In this document: one piece after another, positions 28,677 through 39,379 of the stretch | How the letters are laid out: each line of letters begins with the position of its first letter | Numbering within the stretch: the stretch's first letter is position 1 | NCBI GenBank assembly: GCA_963789355.1 | Contig: CAWBKK010000002.1 | Span: 558,001 to 622,000 of the forward strand | Direction of reading: 5' to 3' | From: Gaiellasilicea sp963789355 | Lineage (GTDB): Bacteria > Actinomycetota > Thermoleophilia > Gaiellales > Gaiellaceae | DNA length: 64,000 nucleotides | Notes under the pieces: generated by a model | What the model was told of the DNA's origin: nothing | The model's input: the letters and a program-made list of their open reading frames with translations, nothing else | Databases searched by the model: none | Position numbers and translations under genes: made by a program

Positions 28677-29269
28677 CCGGCGCTGAGCGCCAGCGTGTCG
28701 ACTCGTGGCGGGTGCGCCCGCTCGTAGGACGCGATCAGGTCGTCGTTCGCGAGGGTGCGCGCGATGTCGTCGAGCCCGTGCAGCAAGGTCTCGCGCTGGA
28801 AGGGGTCGAAGTCGAACGGGAGCTCGCGGCCGGCGGGGTCGACGATCAGCTGCCGCTCGAGATCGACCTCGAGCTCGCCGCCGCCGCCGATCGCGTCGAT
28901 CAGGGAGCGGAGCTCGGCGGGCGGGAGGACGATCGTGACCAGCCCGATTTTGAGGCAGTTGGTCGCGAAGATGTCACCGAAGGACGGCGCGATCACGACC
29001 TCGAAGCCGTAGTCCTGCAGCGCCCACGCCGCATGCTCGCGCGAGGAGCCGCAGCCGAAGTTCGCGCCGGTGAGCAGGATCTTCGCTCCGGCGGCGCCGG
29101 GGCGGTTCAACTCGAACTCCGGATCCTTCCGCCAGTCGAAGAAGAGGAACTGGCCGAAGCCGGTGCGCTCGATTCGCTTCAGGAACTGCTTGGGGATGAT
29201 CTGGTCCGTGTCGACGTCGGCGCGGTCGAGCACGGCGACTGGCCCGCTGACGCGGCGAAACGGCTTCAT
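28673..29269 (-). CDS. leuD: 3-Isopropylmalate dehydratase small subunit
   Basis: Small subunit of isopropylmalate isomerase, which together with LeuC converts 2- to 3-isopropylmalate. Intact, 198 residues. Motifs: VDTDQIIPKQFLKRI, ILLTGANFGCGSSREHAAWAL, APSFGDIFATNCLKIGL. ATG 29269 overlaps the leuC stop by ATGA, so the pair is cotranslated. It converges on leuB with a four-base overlap. Confidence 0.95.
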   Translation of the reverse strand: MKPFRRVSGPVAVLDRADVDTDQIIPKQFLKRIERTGFGQFLFFDWRKDPEFELNRPGAAGAKILLTGANFGCGSSREHAAWALQDYGFEVVIAPSFGDIFATNCLKIGLVTIVLPPAELRSLIDAIGGGGELEVDLERQLIVDPAGRELPFDFDPFQRETLLHGLDDIARTLANDDLIASYERAHPPRVDTLALSAG

Positions 29270-30666
29270 GCCGGCGTCAGCTCGCGCGGGTCGACGAAGT
29301 GGCCTGCGATCGCCGTCGCGGCGGCGAGCTCCGGACTGACCAGATGCGTCCGGCCGCCGCGCCCCTGCCGGCCCTCGAAGTTGCGGTTCGACGTCGATGC
29401 GCAGCGCTCGCCCTCGGCGAGGACGTCGGGGTTCATGCCGAGGCACATCGAGCAGCCCGCCCGTCGCCACTCGAAGCCTGCGTCGACGAAGATCCGATCG
29501 AGCCCTTCGTCCTCGGCGAGCCGCTTGATCGTCGCCGAGCCCGGCACGACAAGAGCCCGGACACCCGGATGGACGCGCTTGCCGGCGACGACGGCGGCAG
29601 CGGCCCGCAGATCCTCGATCCGTGCGTTCGTACAGGAGCCGATGAAGACGCGGTCGACGGCGATGTCCTGGATCGCGGTGCCGGGCTCGAGCCCCATGTA
29701 GGCGAGCGCGCGCTCCGCGGCGAGGCGCTTGTCCGGGTCGGCGAACGCGGCCGGGTCGGGGACGCGGCCGCTGACCGGCACGACCATCTCCGGGTTCGTG
29801 CCCCACGTCACCTGAGGCGCGAGCGCCGTGACGTCGATCGCGATCTCGGCGTCGTAGGACGCATCGGGGTCGGATCCGAGCGCCCGCCAGCCCTCGAGCG
29901 CCTGCTCCCAGGCCGGGCCGCTCGGCGCAGCGGGCCTCCCTTCGAGATAGGCGAAGGTGGTGTCGTCGGGGGCGATCATCCCGGCCCGCGCGCCGGCCTC
30001 GATCGACATGTTGCAGATCGTCATCCGGTTCTCCATCGACAGGCTGCGAATCGCGTCGCCCGTGTACTCGAGCACGTGGCCGACTCCGCCCGCGACGCCG
30101 AGGCGGCCGATCGCGCCGAGGATCATGTCCTTCGCCGTCACGTTCGCGGGCAGCTCGCCCTCGAAGTGGACGCGCATCGAGCGGGGACGCGACTGGGGGA
30201 GACACTGCGTCGCGAGCACGTGCTCCACCTCGGAGGTGCCGACGCCGAACGCGAGCGCGCCGAACGCGCCATGGGTGGACGTGTGGCTGTCCCCGCAGAC
30301 GATCGTCATCCCCGGCTGCGTCACTCCGAGCTCGGGGCCGATCACGTGGACGATCCCCTCGCGCCCGCTTCCGGTCGCGAACAGCGGCACGCCGAACTCC
30401 GCGCAGTTGCGGCTGAGCGCGTCCAGCTGCGCCTTCGCCAGCGGATCGGTGACCGGGCCCTCCTCGGTGGGGACGTTGTGATCCATCGTCGCGAGCGAGA
30501 GATCCGGCCGGCGTACGGTTCTGCCGGCCAACCTGAGGCCGTCGAATGCCTGGGGAGAGGTGACCTCGTGGATCAGGTGCAGATCGACGAAGAGGACGGC
30601 CGGCTCGCCCTCGGGCTCGGCGACGACGTGGCGCTCCCAGATCCGGTCGAAGAGGGTCTTGGCCAT
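29266..30666 (-). CDS. leuC: 3-Isopropylmalate dehydratase large subunit
   Basis: Aconitase-family large subunit carrying the [4Fe-4S] cluster. Intact, 466 residues. Seen: FVDLHLIHEVTSPQAFDGL, MDHNVPT, CGDSHTSTHGAFGALAFGVG, the cluster cysteines in VFIGSCTNARIEDL and GCSMCLGMNPD, and the end ATAIAGHFVDPREL. It is divergent from the aminotransferase across only 44 bases holding a palindrome at 30688-30702. Confidence 0.95.
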   Translation of the reverse strand: MAKTLFDRIWERHVVAEPEGEPAVLFVDLHLIHEVTSPQAFDGLRLAGRTVRRPDLSLATMDHNVPTEEGPVTDPLAKAQLDALSRNCAEFGVPLFATGSGREGIVHVIGPELGVTQPGMTIVCGDSHTSTHGAFGALAFGVGTSEVEHVLATQCLPQSRPRSMRVHFEGELPANVTAKDMILGAIGRLGVAGGVGHVLEYTGDAIRSLSMENRMTICNMSIEAGARAGMIAPDDTTFAYLEGRPAAPSGPAWEQALEGWRALGSDPDASYDAEIAIDVTALAPQVTWGTNPEMVVPVSGRVPDPAAFADPDKRLAAERALAYMGLEPGTAIQDIAVDRVFIGSCTNARIEDLRAAAAVVAGKRVHPGVRALVVPGSATIKRLAEDEGLDRIFVDAGFEWRRAGCSMCLGMNPDVLAEGERCASTSNRNFEGRQGRGGRTHLVSPELAAATAIAGHFVDPRELTPA

Positions 30667-30687
30667 CGCTCAATGCTAGATGAGCCG

Positions 30688-30702
30688 CTGTACCGAATAC
30701 AG
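30688..30702. promoter_or_regulatory. Operator-like palindrome between leuC and the aminotransferase
   Basis: CTGTA (30688-30692), five-base spacer, TACAG (30698-30702): a perfect inverted repeat in the 44-base divergent gap. Its position would let one regulator act on both leuCD and the aminotransferase. The binding protein is unknown. Confidence 0.4.
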
Positions 30703-30710
30703 TGAGGCGG

Positions 30711-31911
30711 ATGGAGTTTCGCCGCGTTCCGTCGCTCCCGCCCTACGTCTTCACGGTCACCGAGCAGCTGAAGCTCGAGCTGCGGCGGGCCGGGAACGAT
30801 GTCGTCGACCTCGGCTTCGGCAACCCCGACCTCGCCTCGCCGGCCGTTGCGGTCGAGAAGCTGGCCGAGGCAGCGGCGAAGCCGCACAACCATCGCTACT
30901 CGGCGAGCCGCGGGATCCCGAAGCTGCGCCGGGCGATCTGCGACCTCTACCGGACGCGCTTCGGGGTCGAGCTCGATCCCGAGACGCAGGCGGTCGCCAC
31001 GATCGGCGCCAAGGAAGGGCTCGCGCACCTGATGTGGGTGCTCGTCGAGCCGGGCGACACGGCCGTCGTGCCGACACCGGCCTATCCGATTCACCTCTAC
31101 GCACCGATCCTGGCGGGCGGGAGCGTGATCGAGGTCGAGCTCACCGGCAGCAACGACGAGCTCTACGGCCGGCTCGCCGACGCGTTCGCCCACTCGCATC
31201 CGCGCCCACGTGTCGTGATCGTCTCGTTCCCGCACAACCCGACGACACGCGTGGTCGAGCTCGGCTTCATGGAGCGGCTGGTGGCGCTGGCGCGCGAGCA
31301 CGAGGCGCTCGTTGTGCACGACTTCGCCTACGCGGACATCGCGTTCGACGGCTACCGGCCGCCGTCGATCCTCCAGGTGGCCGGCGCCCACGAGGTCGCG
31401 GTCGAGACGTACTCCCTGACGAAGTCGTTCTCGATGGCGGGCTGGCGCGTCGGCTTCGCGCTCGGCAACGCGCCCGCGCTCGCGGCGCTGGCGCGGCTCA
31501 AGTCGCTATCTCGACTACGGCACCTTCCAGCCGATCCAGATCGCGTCGATCGTCGCCCTGAACGAGGCGCCCGACTATCCCGACGAGGCCTGCGAGATCT
31601 ACCGCAAGCGGCGCAACGTCCTCTGCGACGGGCTCGCGCGCCTCGGCTGGCACGTCGAGCGGCCGCGCGGGACGATGTTCGTCTGGGCGCCGGTCCCGGA
31701 GCCCTACCGAGAGCTCGGCTCGCTCGCCTTCGCGGTCAAGCTGATGCGGGAGGCGCACGTGTCCGTGAGCCCCGGGGTCGGGTTCGGCCCCGGCGGTGAG
31801 GGGTTCGTCCGCTTCGCGCTCGTCGAGAACGAGCAGCGGATCGCCCAGGCCGTGCGCGGGATCCGCCGCGCGTTGCCCGAGCTAGCGGTTTCGCCGAGCG
31901 TCGAGCGCTAG
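30711..31911 (+). CDS. Class I/II PLP aminotransferase, AlaC-like (one frame break)
   Basis: Fold-type I aminotransferase of the AlaC/LL-diaminopimelate aminotransferase group. Seen: VVDLGFGNPDLASP, HRYSASRGIPKLRRAI, ATIGAKEGLAHLMW, VIVSFPHNPTTRVVEL, VVHDFAYADIAFDG, and the PLP lysine in YSLTKSFSMAGWRVGF. One extra C near 31505 splits ARLKS from YLDYGTFQPIQI. About 400 residues when repaired. It overlaps gltD by 30 bases at the 3' end. Given the branched-chain and glutamate genes around it, a glutamate-pyruvate or glutamate-branched-chain transaminase role is plausible. Confidence 0.85.
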
Positions 31912-33351
31912 ACCAGCGGGAGCGCTCGTCTCGAGCCAGCGGTCGACGGCGGCCGCGCACCGGCGGCCTTCGGAGATCGCCCAGACGATCAGCGACTGGC
32001 CGCGGCGGGCATCGCCGGCCGCGAAAACGCCCTCTGTGCTCGTCGCATACACCGGGGCATGTGCGTTCCCGCGCGCGTCCCGCTCGACGCCGAACGTCTC
32101 GAGGACGCGCGGCTCCGGCCCGACGAAACCCATCGCGAGCAGGACGAGCTCGGCAGGGCGCTCCTCCTCCGTGCCCGGGACGAGGTCGAACGGCGGCACG
32201 CCGCTGTTCTCCGTCCAGTGGATGCGCTCGACGCGGCCGTTGCTGCCGGAGAGCACCGTCGTCGAGACGGCGAAGTCGCGCTCGCCGCCCTCCTTGAGCG
32301 CGTAGCTCGTCCGGAGCTTCATCGGCCAGCTCGGCCACGGGGTCAGGTCGTTCGGCCGCCGGGCGGGCGGCTCGCCGACGAGCTCGATCTGCGTCACCGA
32401 CGCGGCGCCCTCACGGTGGGCGTTCCCGACGCAGTCGGCGCCGGTGTCGCCGCCGCCGACCACGATCACGTGCTTCCCGGCCGCGGTGATCACGTTCACC
32501 GGAGCCGGCGGCGCTCCCACGACCTGCGGCCCGAGCTCGCGCGCCACCCAGCGGTTGCGCTGGTACAGGTACTCCATCGCGAAGTGGACGCCGTCGAGCT
32601 CGCGGCCGGGGACGGGGAGGTCGCGGGGGACGCGGGCTCCGACGGCGAGGACGACGGCGTCGTGGAGCTCGCGGAGCTCCTCCGCGCCGACGTCGATCCC
32701 GACGTCGACCCCGTAGCGGAAGGCGACACCTTCGGCCTCGAGCTGCTGCACCCGCCGCTCGACGAGCCACTTTTCGATCTTGAAGTCCGGGACGCCGAAG
32801 CGCACCAGGCCGCCGGCCGCCTCGTCTCGCTCGTAGACGGTGACAGCGTGACCGCCGCGCGCGAGCTGCTGCGCGCAGGCGAGCCCGGCCGGGCCCGCGC
32901 CGACGACTCCCACGCTGCGGCCGCTGCGCACGCGTGCGGGCTGGGGGACGACCCAACCCTCCTCCCAGGCGCGGTTCACGATCGCGACCTCGATCTGCTT
33001 GATCGTGACCGCATTGCCCTCGTTGATCTCGAGCACGCACGCGGCTTCGCACGGCGCGGGGCAGAGACGGCCGGTGAACTCGGGGAAGTTGTTCGTCCGG
33101 TGGAGCTGCTCGATCGCCTCGGCCCAGCGATCGCGGTAGACGAGGTCGTTCCACTCGGGGATGAGGTTGCCGAGCGGGCAGCCGTTGTGGCAGAACGGGA
33201 CGCCGCACTCCATGCAGCGCGCGCCCTGCTCCTGGAGCAACGGGAGCTCGACCGTGCCCATGAACTCGCGGAAGTCGCCGACACGCTCACGCGGGTCGCG
33301 CTCCGGTTGCTCGACCCGCCCGTACTTGAGGAAGCCGCCGAGCTTGCCCAT
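31882..33351 (-). CDS. gltD: Glutamate synthase small subunit
   Basis: NAD(P)H-oxidising subunit that passes electrons to GltB. Intact, 489 residues. N-terminal iron-sulfur cysteines in CMECGVPFCHNGCPLGN and RLCPAPCEAACV, FAD-binding VGVVGAGPAGLACAQQLA, NAD(P)H-binding VIVVGGGDTGADCVG, and FAAGDARRGQSLIVWA at the end. ATG 33351 overlaps the gltB stop by one base. It converges on the aminotransferase. Confidence 0.96.
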   Translation of the reverse strand: MGKLGGFLKYGRVEQPERDPRERVGDFREFMGTVELPLLQEQGARCMECGVPFCHNGCPLGNLIPEWNDLVYRDRWAEAIEQLHRTNNFPEFTGRLCPAPCEAACVLEINEGNAVTIKQIEVAIVNRAWEEGWVVPQPARVRSGRSVGVVGAGPAGLACAQQLARGGHAVTVYERDEAAGGLVRFGVPDFKIEKWLVERRVQQLEAEGVAFRYGVDVGIDVGAEELRELHDAVVLAVGARVPRDLPVPGRELDGVHFAMEYLYQRNRWVARELGPQVVGAPPAPVNVITAAGKHVIVVGGGDTGADCVGNAHREGAASVTQIELVGEPPARRPNDLTPWPSWPMKLRTSYALKEGGERDFAVSTTVLSGSNGRVERIHWTENSGVPPFDLVPGTEEERPAELVLLAMGFVGPEPRVLETFGVERDARGNAHAPVYATSTEGVFAAGDARRGQSLIVWAISEGRRCAAAVDRWLETSAPAGLALDARRNR

Positions 33352-36300
33352 CAGGCCGCCTCCTCGGACTCGGCCGTGAGGAAGCCGCTGCCGGTCGAGA
33401 CCGGGTTGTCCGTCAGCGCGCGCTTGTAGTCGTGCGGCACCACCTTGACGAAACGCGTCAGCGCGTTCGGCCAGTCGGCGAGTAGCCGGGCGGCGACGGC
33501 GGAGCCGGTGCGCTCATCGTGCTCCTCGACGAGAGCGCGCAGCTCGGCCGGGTCGTCGACCTCCTCGAAACCGACGAGCTCGGTGTTGCAGCGGTCGCGG
33601 AACTGACCGTCCTCGTCGAGCACGTAGGCGATCCCGCCGCTCATGCCGGCGGCGAAGTTCCGCCCCGTCCGCCCGAGCACGACGACCCGGCCTCCGGTCA
33701 TGTACTCGCAGCCGTGGTCGCCGACGCCCTCGACGACCGCGCAGGCGCCCGAGTTGCGAACCGCGAAGCGCTCGCCGGCGAGGCCGCGGAAGTACGCGCG
33801 GCCCGCGGTGGCGCCGTAGAGCACGGCGTTGCCGATGATCACGTTCTCTTCGGCGACGAACGCGGCGCCGGCCGGCGGCAGCACGGCCAGGACGCCGCCC
33901 GAGAGACCCTTGCCGACGTAGTCGTTGGCGTCGCCGACGAGGGTCAGCTCGATCCCCGGCGCGAGCCAGGCACCGAAGGACTGTCCGGCGGAGCCGCGCA
34001 GCGTGAACTGAATCGTCTCCGACGGCAGCCCAGTCGCCCCGTGCGCCTTCGTCACTGCGTGCGAGAGCAGGCCGCCGACGGTGCGGTGCACGTTGCGGAT
34101 CTCGAGCTCGGCCTGCACGGCCGTCCCGTGGTCGATCGCCGGCCGGGCCCGCTCGATCAGCTCCCAGTCGAGCGCGTCGCCGAGGGGCGAGACCTGCGAT
34201 TGCATGCGCCGCACCGCCACGCCAGCGGGAACGTCCGGGGCGTGCAGAAGGGCCGAGAGATCGAGCCCCCGCTCCTTCCAGCGCTCGATCGCGACGTCGG
34301 CCTCGAGCAGGTCGACGCGGCCGACGAGATCCTCGAACCGCCGCACGCCGAGCCGCGCCATGATCCGGCGCGCCTCCTCGGCGACGAAGAACATGAAGTT
34401 GACGACGTGCTCGGGCTGGCCCTGGAAGCGCTTGCGCAGCTCGGGATCCTGCGTCGCGATCCCGACCGGGCACGTGTTCAGGTGACAGGCGCGCATCATC
34501 ACGCACCCGGTCGCGATCAGCGGCGCCGTCGCGAAGCCCATCTCGTCCGCACCGAGGAGCGCCGCCACAACGACGTCCCTGCCGGTCTTCAGCTGGCCGT
34601 CCGTCTGCACCCAGATCCGCGAGCGGAGGTCGTTCAGCACGAGCGTCTGCTGCGTCTCCGCGAGCCCGATCTCCCAGGGTGCTCCGGCGAAAAGGATCGA
34701 CGAGAGTGGCGAGGCGCCCGTGCCGCCGTCGTGGCCCGAGATCAGCACGTGGTCCGCGTTGGCCTTGGCGACACCGGCGGCGACGGTGCCGACGCCGACC
34801 TCGGAGACGAGCTTCACCGAGACGCGTGCATCGGGATTCGCGCAGCGAAGGTCGTAGATCAGCTGCTTGAGATCCTCGATCGAGTAGATGTCGTGGTGGG
34901 GAGGGGGCGAGATCAGGCCGACGCCGGGAGTGGTCAGCCGGACGCTCGCGATGTACTGGTCGACCTTGTGCCCCGGCAGCTGCCCCCCTTCGCCGGGCTT
35001 CGCGCCCTGCGCCATCTTGATCTGCAGCTCGTCCGCGTTCGCGAGGTAGTTCGCGTTCACCCCGAAGCGGCCCGACGCCACCTGCTTGATCGCCGAGCGC
35101 CGTGAATCGCCGTTCGGGTCGGGGACGTAGCGAACCGGGTCCTCGCCGCCCTCGCCCGTATTCGAGCGGCCGCCGATCCGGTTCATCGCGACCGCGAGCG
35201 TCTCGTGCGCCTCCCGGGAGAGCGATCCGAGCGACATCGCGCCCGTCGCGAATCGCTTGACGATCTCCTGGGCGGGCTCGACCTCCTCGATCGGCACTCC
35301 GCCGTCCGCGGCCTCGCGGAAGCGCAGCAGGCCCCGGAGCGTCGAGCGGCGCGTCGAATCGTCGTTGACGAGCTGCGCGTACTCCTCGTAGGTCTCGTCG
35401 CCCCCGTGCCGGACCGCATGCTGGAGCAGCGCGATCGTCTCCGGGTTCCACTGGTGGTGCTCGCCTTCGCGGCGCCAGGAGTAGAGGCCCGTCACCGGCA
35501 GCAATCCGTCCTGCGTGCCCGGGTAGGCGCGCGCGTGGCGGGCGAGCGTGTCGTCGGCGAGCGCCTCGATCCCGATCCCGCCGATGCGCGAGGCGGTGCC
35601 GGTGAAGTGACGGTCGATCAGCTCTCGCGAGAGCCCGATCGCCTCGAAGACCTGGGCGCCGCAGTACGACGGGATCGTCGAGATGCCCATCTTCGAGATC
35701 GTCTTCAGCAGGCCCTTGGCGATCCCCTTGGTCGCGCGGCGCTGGGCGTCGTCCTTCGTCATCCCGGGCGGAAGCAGATCGAGGTCGACGAGCTCCGCGA
35801 GCGTCTCGAGCATCAGATACGGGTTGACGGCGGCGGCGCCGTAGCCGATCAGCACGGCGACGCTCTGGACGCTGCGCGGCTCCCCGGACTCGACGATCAG
35901 CCCCGCCTGCAGCCTCGTTCCCGAGCGCACCAGGTGGTGGTGCAGCGCCGAGACTGCGAGCAGCGACGGGATCGGCGCGCGCTCAGGTCCGACGGCGCGA
36001 TCGGAGAGGACGATGATGTTCGTGCCCCCCGTCAGGGCGTCGTCCGCCTCGGCGCAGATGCGCTCGACCGCCTGCTCGAGCCCTGCCGGCCCGTCGACGA
36101 CCGGCCAGGTGGTGTCGATCGTGTGCGCGCTGAAAACGCTGGAGTCGATCTGGCGGAGCCGCTCGAGCTCCTCGTCGCGCAGGATCGGATTCGCGATCAC
36201 GAGCTGGCGCGCATGCTCCGCGGTCTCGTCGAGCAGGTTGCGCTCCGAGCCGACGCTCGCCTCCACGCTCATCACGACGGCCTCGCGGATCGAGTCGATC

Positions 36301-37852
36301 GGCGGGTTCGTCACCTGGGCGAAGAGCTGCTTGAAGTAGGAGTAGAGCACCGGGCGCCTGTCGGAGAGGATGGCCAGCGGCAGGTCGTTGCCCATCGACC
36401 CGATCGCCTCCTCTGCGTTGCGCGCGAGCGGGGCGAGGATCACCTTCATGTCGTCCTGCGTGTAGCCGAACGCCAGCTGGCGCGAGCGCAACGGCTGGGC
36501 CGGACAGACGAGGCTCGGCCGCGCCGGCAGATCGTCGAGCCTGACGACCTCGCTGCGGTACCACTCCGCGTACGGCCGCCGCGACGAAACCGTTCGCTTC
36601 ACTTCCTCGTCGGGGACGATCCTGCCGCCTTCGACGTCGACGAGGAAGAGCTTTCCGGGCTGAAGCCGCCCCTTGCGGACGATGTTCTCCGGCGCCTCCT
36701 GGAGGACGCCGGTCTCGGACGCGAGCAGCACCCAACCGTTCGCCGTCTCGAGCCAGCGGCCCGGACGCAGGCCGTTGCGGTCGAGCGTCGCGCCGATCAG
36801 GCGGCCGTCGGTGAACGCGATCGCCGCCGGCCCGTCCCAGGCCTCCATCAGGCATTGGTGGTAGGCGTAGAACCCCTCCAGCTCGGGCGTGATGTCGCTG
36901 CGGCCCTTGTAGGCCTCGGGGATCATCATCATGATCGCGTGCGGCAGCGACCGCCCCGCGAGCACGAGCAGCTCCAGCACGTTGTCGAACGTGCCCGAAT
37001 CCGAGCCACCCGGGCGGATCACGGGCAGGATCTTGTCCAGGTCGTCGCCGAAGAGCTCCGAGGCGAGTTGCGACTCGCGTGCCCGCATCCAGTTGACGTT
37101 GCCGCGGAGCGTATTGATCTCGCCGTTGTGCGCGATCATCCGGTACGGGTGTGCGAGCTCCCAGCTGGGGAAGGTGTTCGTCGAGTAGCGGGAATGGACG
37201 AGCGCGAGCGCGGAGGCGGTCCGCTCATCGCGCAGGTCGGGGTAGAAGGCGGGGAGCTGGGGCGCCGTCAGCATCCCCTTGTAGACCACCGTGCGGGCCG
37301 AGAAGCTGGGGATCACGAGCTCCGGGCCGGCGGCGAGCTCGGCCACCCGGCGGATCACGTAGAGCTTGCGCTCGAAGGCGTCGCCCTCCAGCCCGGGGGC
37401 AGCCGCGACGAAGAGCTGGCGGATACGCGGCGCGGTCGCGGCGGCGGAGGCGCCCGCGTGGCGCTCGTCGACCGGGACGTCGCGCCAGGCGACGACGCTC
37501 TGTCCCTCCGCCTCGACGGTGGCGGCCAAGAGTTGCTCGAGTGCCGTGGCGCGCGGCTCGTCGCGGGGCAGGAAGCACACGGCGACGCCGTACGAGCCGA
37601 GCGGCGGCAGTACCGGCCCGACCTCGGCGCGGAACAGTGCGTCCGGCAGCTGCAGCGTCATCCCCGCACCGTCGCCAGTGCCGGCGTCCGCGCCCTCGGC
37701 ACCTCGGTGCTCGAGATTGGCGAGCGCGGTCAGCGCGCGCACGATCGTCTCGTGGCTCGCGATCCCGTCGAGGCGGGCGACGAAGGCGACGCCGCAGGCG
37801 TCGTGCTCGTAGGCCGGGTCGTAGAGGCCGATCGCCTTCAGCGGGATCTCAT
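33351..37852 (-). CDS. gltB: Glutamate synthase large subunit (start codon unclear)
   Basis: Makes two glutamates from glutamine and 2-oxoglutarate; glutaminase, central, FMN/[3Fe-4S] synthase and GXGXG C-terminal domains are all present. Seen: LVHSRYSTNTFPSW, AHNGEINTLRGN, SGHDGGTGASP, the CVMMRACHLNTCPVGIATQ cluster, and NSGACAVVEGVGDHGCEYMTGG. From GTG 37742 the protein would be 1463 residues but would lack the catalytic N-terminal Cys. Upstream in the same frame is IGLYDPAYEHDACGVAFVAR, which must belong to it, yet no ATG/GTG/TTG precedes it in frame. ATG 37852-37850 is one base out of frame (then CTG 37841 is the only in-frame candidate). A single-base error after that ATG is the simplest explanation. 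Confidence 0.93.
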
Positions 37853-38263
37853 CCCTTCGCCGTCCTTCTCGCCTGTGTCCTGAGCGCTGACCGGGTAGGC
37901 GAGAGGCTTGTCGCCGGCTAGCGCGGTCTCGGGCGCGAGGTGAAGGCGGCCTTGGACGCCGGAATCGGTGTCGCGTCGATGAAGGGTCGCCTCATTGCTT
38001 TCCAGTGTAAAGCATTGCCGAGACGACGCAAGGACTCCCGGCTGCCGACTCACATTGCGGTTGTGCCCGGCTCCGAATCCGCATAGCCTTCGATGACCGC
38101 GGGGCGGCGGGGTCTGGCTTTACTCAACTCTCCCCAACGGGATACCCAAGCGGCTGGGTGGAGTCTGCGGCAACCGTTCGCCGCCTCGCGGTTCGGCCAG
38201 AGATCGGTTCACTCTGCTCGGTGCACGTCTCGGCTGGACACCCTCGAGCACGATTGAGCGCGG
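37853..38263. other. Gene-free spacer upstream of gltB
   Basis: These 411 bases hold no convincing gene. The candidate gltB promoter is at 38004-38031. A stretch near 38138-38165 (GATACCCAAGCGGCTGGG) resembles the D-arm of a serine or tyrosine tRNA, but no anticodon arm or T-arm follows. Confidence 0.4.
38004..38031 (-). promoter_or_regulatory. Candidate gltBD promoter
   Basis: On the minus strand TTGCGT (38031-38026), a 16-base spacer and TACACT (38009-38004) form a fair promoter pointing to gltB. The leader would be about 145 bases. Moderate to low certainty. Confidence 0.35.
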
Positions 38264-38470
38264 TTACGTGTCCCCGGCCTTGCGGCTCCACTCGCCGGGC
38301 TCGTGTTGCGCGCACTCCGGGCAGTAGAACGCAAGCCCCGGGACGAGATCCTCCAGCGGCTTATCCGTCCTGTAGGCCTTCCAGCCGCGGGCGGCAAGGC
38401 CGCTCGTGCGGGGGCATCCCTGGCAGGAAAGCTCGCGAACGTCATTCCCAGTCTCCCGATCAGACCCCAT
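38264..38470 (-). CDS. Small four-cysteine putative zinc-ribbon protein
   Basis: 68 residues from ATG 38470. Two Cys pairs (LSCQGCPRTSG and FYCPECAQHEPGEW) flank a short core with GWKAYRTDKPLEDLVPG, which suggests a zinc ribbon. Similar small single-domain proteins occur in actinobacteria. Function unknown. It is divergent from the secreted protein at 38595. The longer open frame upstream to 38812 has no family-like sequence and is probably chance. Confidence 0.55.
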   Translation of the reverse strand: MGSDRETGNDVRELSCQGCPRTSGLAARGWKAYRTDKPLEDLVPGLAFYCPECAQHEPGEWSRKAGDT

Positions 38471-38594
38471 CCCCGAATCATCGGCGCTGCGATCGGCGCC
38501 GCCACTGGCCGGACGATTAGGAAGGGAGGATCGGGCGCCCGGCACCTGTTGCGATCGCCCTCGGCGTGGGAAGCTGTGCGGAGGAGGCCGCACA

Positions 38595-39269
38595 TTGCTG
38601 CCGAGGCAGGTTCCCGAAGCCGGATTCCGCATTGGTGCCGCAATCGCCCTGCTCGCGCTGCTCACCGCCGGCGGCAGTAGCCGTGCGGTCGCCGGCACGT
38701 CCGAGTCGTTCGTGCAGTCGCTGCCGCCGAACGACCGTCTGCTCGTCTTGCCCACGCGTGCGGGGCCGTTCCGGTACCTCAACGGGTGGAAGAGCGGCGA
38801 GGGCGTCCGCACCGACTACCGCTCGGCCGTCTCCGCCTTCGGCCAGCCGAGCAGCCGGAAGGAGGAGTGGCTGCCGGCGGAGTGGTTCCCCGAGTCGTAT
38901 GGGGACAATCCGAAATCCGCCGGCTACTGCCACGTGACCTGGGCCGAGGCCGGGATCACCGTCTCGTTCTTCTCCTGGTCAGGCTACTGGCCGCCCCTGG
39001 AAGAGGACACCGGCGGCGTCCGGACGATCGATCCGTGCGAAGCGACCGAAGTGGCCACAGGGGTGCTGACGGCCATCCGGCTCTTCGGGCCCGGTTGGCG
39101 CAACCGGACCGGATACAGAGTCGGCGCCCCGCCGCCGGCCGGACGTCCGCAGCTCGTGCGGAACAGCTTTCAGACGCCGGACGGCCTGACGACCGTCGGG
39201 ATGTGGGCGTCGCTCGACGCGCAGAGCCGGGTCAGGGCACTCAACGCCAAGATCCTCGGCTGGCCGTGA
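38595..39269 (+). CDS. Secreted protein of unknown function
   Basis: 224 residues from TTG 38595, which follows GGAGGAGG with a seven-base gap; a longer upstream frame has no ribosome site. Signal peptide with core IGAAIALLALLTAGG and a likely cut after AVAG. The mature part has LNGWKSGEGVRTDYRSAV, two Cys (YCHVTW and DPCEATE) that could pair, and a C-terminal half (TPDGLTTVGMWASLDAQ) like small repeat-less extracellular domains. No family recognised. Confidence 0.6.
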   Translation: MLPRQVPEAGFRIGAAIALLALLTAGGSSRAVAGTSESFVQSLPPNDRLLVLPTRAGPFRYLNGWKSGEGVRTDYRSAVSAFGQPSSRKEEWLPAEWFPESYGDNPKSAGYCHVTWAEAGITVSFFSWSGYWPPLEEDTGGVRTIDPCEATEVATGVLTAIRLFGPGWRNRTGYRVGAPPPAGRPQLVRNSFQTPDGLTTVGMWASLDAQSRVRALNAKILGWP

Positions 39270-39379
39270 CGGCCACGGGTACCAGACCGGGCGTCGGCTT
39301 CGGCGTGACGGTAGAAGTGGATGCTGGTTGCGAGCCCGAGGGGCTTATGATCGGCCAGTCCTTCAACGGGGAGTCGCGC

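Noticed and set aside
38406..38594. N-terminal extension of the secreted protein starting at 38595
   Set aside because: The extension is Arg/Pro/Ser-rich without similarity and would bury the signal peptide; the TTG at 38595 has a strong GGAGGAGG site.
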